Source: DSWT01 sp035415725
Lineage (GTDB): Bacteria; Chloroflexota; Anaerolineae; B4-G1; SLSP01
Assembly: GCA_035415725.1 (NCBI GenBank)
Contig: DAOOGN010000150.1
Span: forward strand, 1 to 5,715
Direction: 5' to 3'
Length of the DNA stretch: 5,715 bases
Shown here in pieces: positions 5,603 through 5,715 of this stretch. How positions within the stretch are numbered: position 1 is the first letter of the stretch; each line of letters opens with the position of its first letter. Below the pieces are notes generated by a model. That model searched no databases, was not told the origin of the DNA, and saw only the letters and a program-made list of their open reading frames with translations. The translations under genes and the position numbers were made by a program.

Positions 5603-5617
5603 CGCTACCTCCAAAAA

Positions 5618-5636
5618 CAGATCACAATTGGATCTG
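5618..5636. promoter_or_regulatory. 19-bp palindrome in the 5' leader of the ATPase-PIN unit; operator-like
   Basis: CAGATC (5618-5623) and GATCTG (5631-5636) are exact inverse arms around ACAATTG, whose central AATT is also nearly symmetric. The site sits 5 bases upstream of the ribosome binding site. It could be a repressor operator or, in mRNA, a hairpin next to the ribosome binding site. No convincing -35/-10 pair was found between it and element copy 3; GATACT at the outer end of the element is a possible weak -10. Confidence 0.45.
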
Positions 5637-5660
5637 ATTTACATGATGAGAAAGACAAAA

Positions 5661-5715
5661 GTATCTATTCAGGCTAGTAAACCTGACGAAGCCACTTATT
5701 CCCTATACCAGGTTT
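5661..5715. mobile_element. MITE-like element, copy 3 (left end only, runs off the window)
   Basis: The first 55 bases of the element are present, starting with GTATCTATTCAG, and differ from the same stretch of copy 2 at a single position (CTAGT for CTCGT). They are more diverged from copy 1. Orientation is the same as copies 1 and 2. It lies 58 bases upstream of the ATPase start codon, so it may influence that unit's expression. The eight bases before it (AGACAAAA, 5653-5660) should recur after its far end if it inserted independently. Confidence 0.8.

Noticed and set aside
3350..5715. Composite transposon carrying the ATPase-PIN genes between copies 2 and 3
   Set aside because: The perfect 8-bp duplication flanks copy 2 alone, so copy 2 inserted as a single element.

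Overview
This window is a stretch of bacterial chromosome in which every confidently called gene lies on the minus strand. The organism is probably a member of Chloroflexota or a related lineage. That guess rests on the general look of the family 4 uracil-DNA glycosylase, of the TsaE-TsaB-RimI proteins, and of the GC-rich hairpin repeats between genes. No rRNA or other marker gene is present, so it is weak.

Reading the minus strand from the right end: (1) a two-gene unit of an SMC/OLD-like AAA ATPase with a DUF3696-type C-terminus (4199-5602), followed 5 bases later by a PIN-fold nuclease (3690-4193); (2) a non-autonomous transposable element (3350-3682); (3) the overlapping housekeeping operon tsaE-tsaB-rimI (3293 to 1571), with TATAAT placed so close to the tsaE ATG that a leaderless mRNA is likely; (4) a second copy of the element (1323-1574), which supplies the rimI stop codon; (5) a family 4 [4Fe-4S] uracil-DNA glycosylase (676-1293) ending in a consensus sliding-clamp-binding peptide; (6) about 675 bases with no convincing complete gene, holding a hairpin/T-tract terminator, several DnaA-box-like motifs and, at the far left, a very short reading frame with a strong ribosome binding site. 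A third copy of the element enters at the right edge (5661-5715).

The three element copies lie in the same orientation and share imperfect 12-bp terminal inverted repeats (GTATCTATTCAG at one end, GTAACTATTCAG inverted at the other). Copy 2 has a perfect 8-bp target duplication (GAAAATGT) and copy 1 a decayed one (6 of 8). This marks a MITE-like family, possibly driven by an IS66-type transposase. Copy 2 also carries two very strong nested hairpins that copy 1 lacks.

TsaE and TsaB belong to the machinery that makes the t6A modification of tRNAs reading ANN codons, and RimI acetylates ribosomal protein N-termini; their tight overlap fits coupled translation. The glycosylase removes uracil from DNA and may be held at the replication fork by its clamp peptide. 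The ATPase-PIN pair, visibly less GC-rich than tsaB and bracketed by mobile repeats, is the best candidate here for a little-described system. Its layout resembles ATPase-plus-nuclease defence modules, but a defence role is inference.
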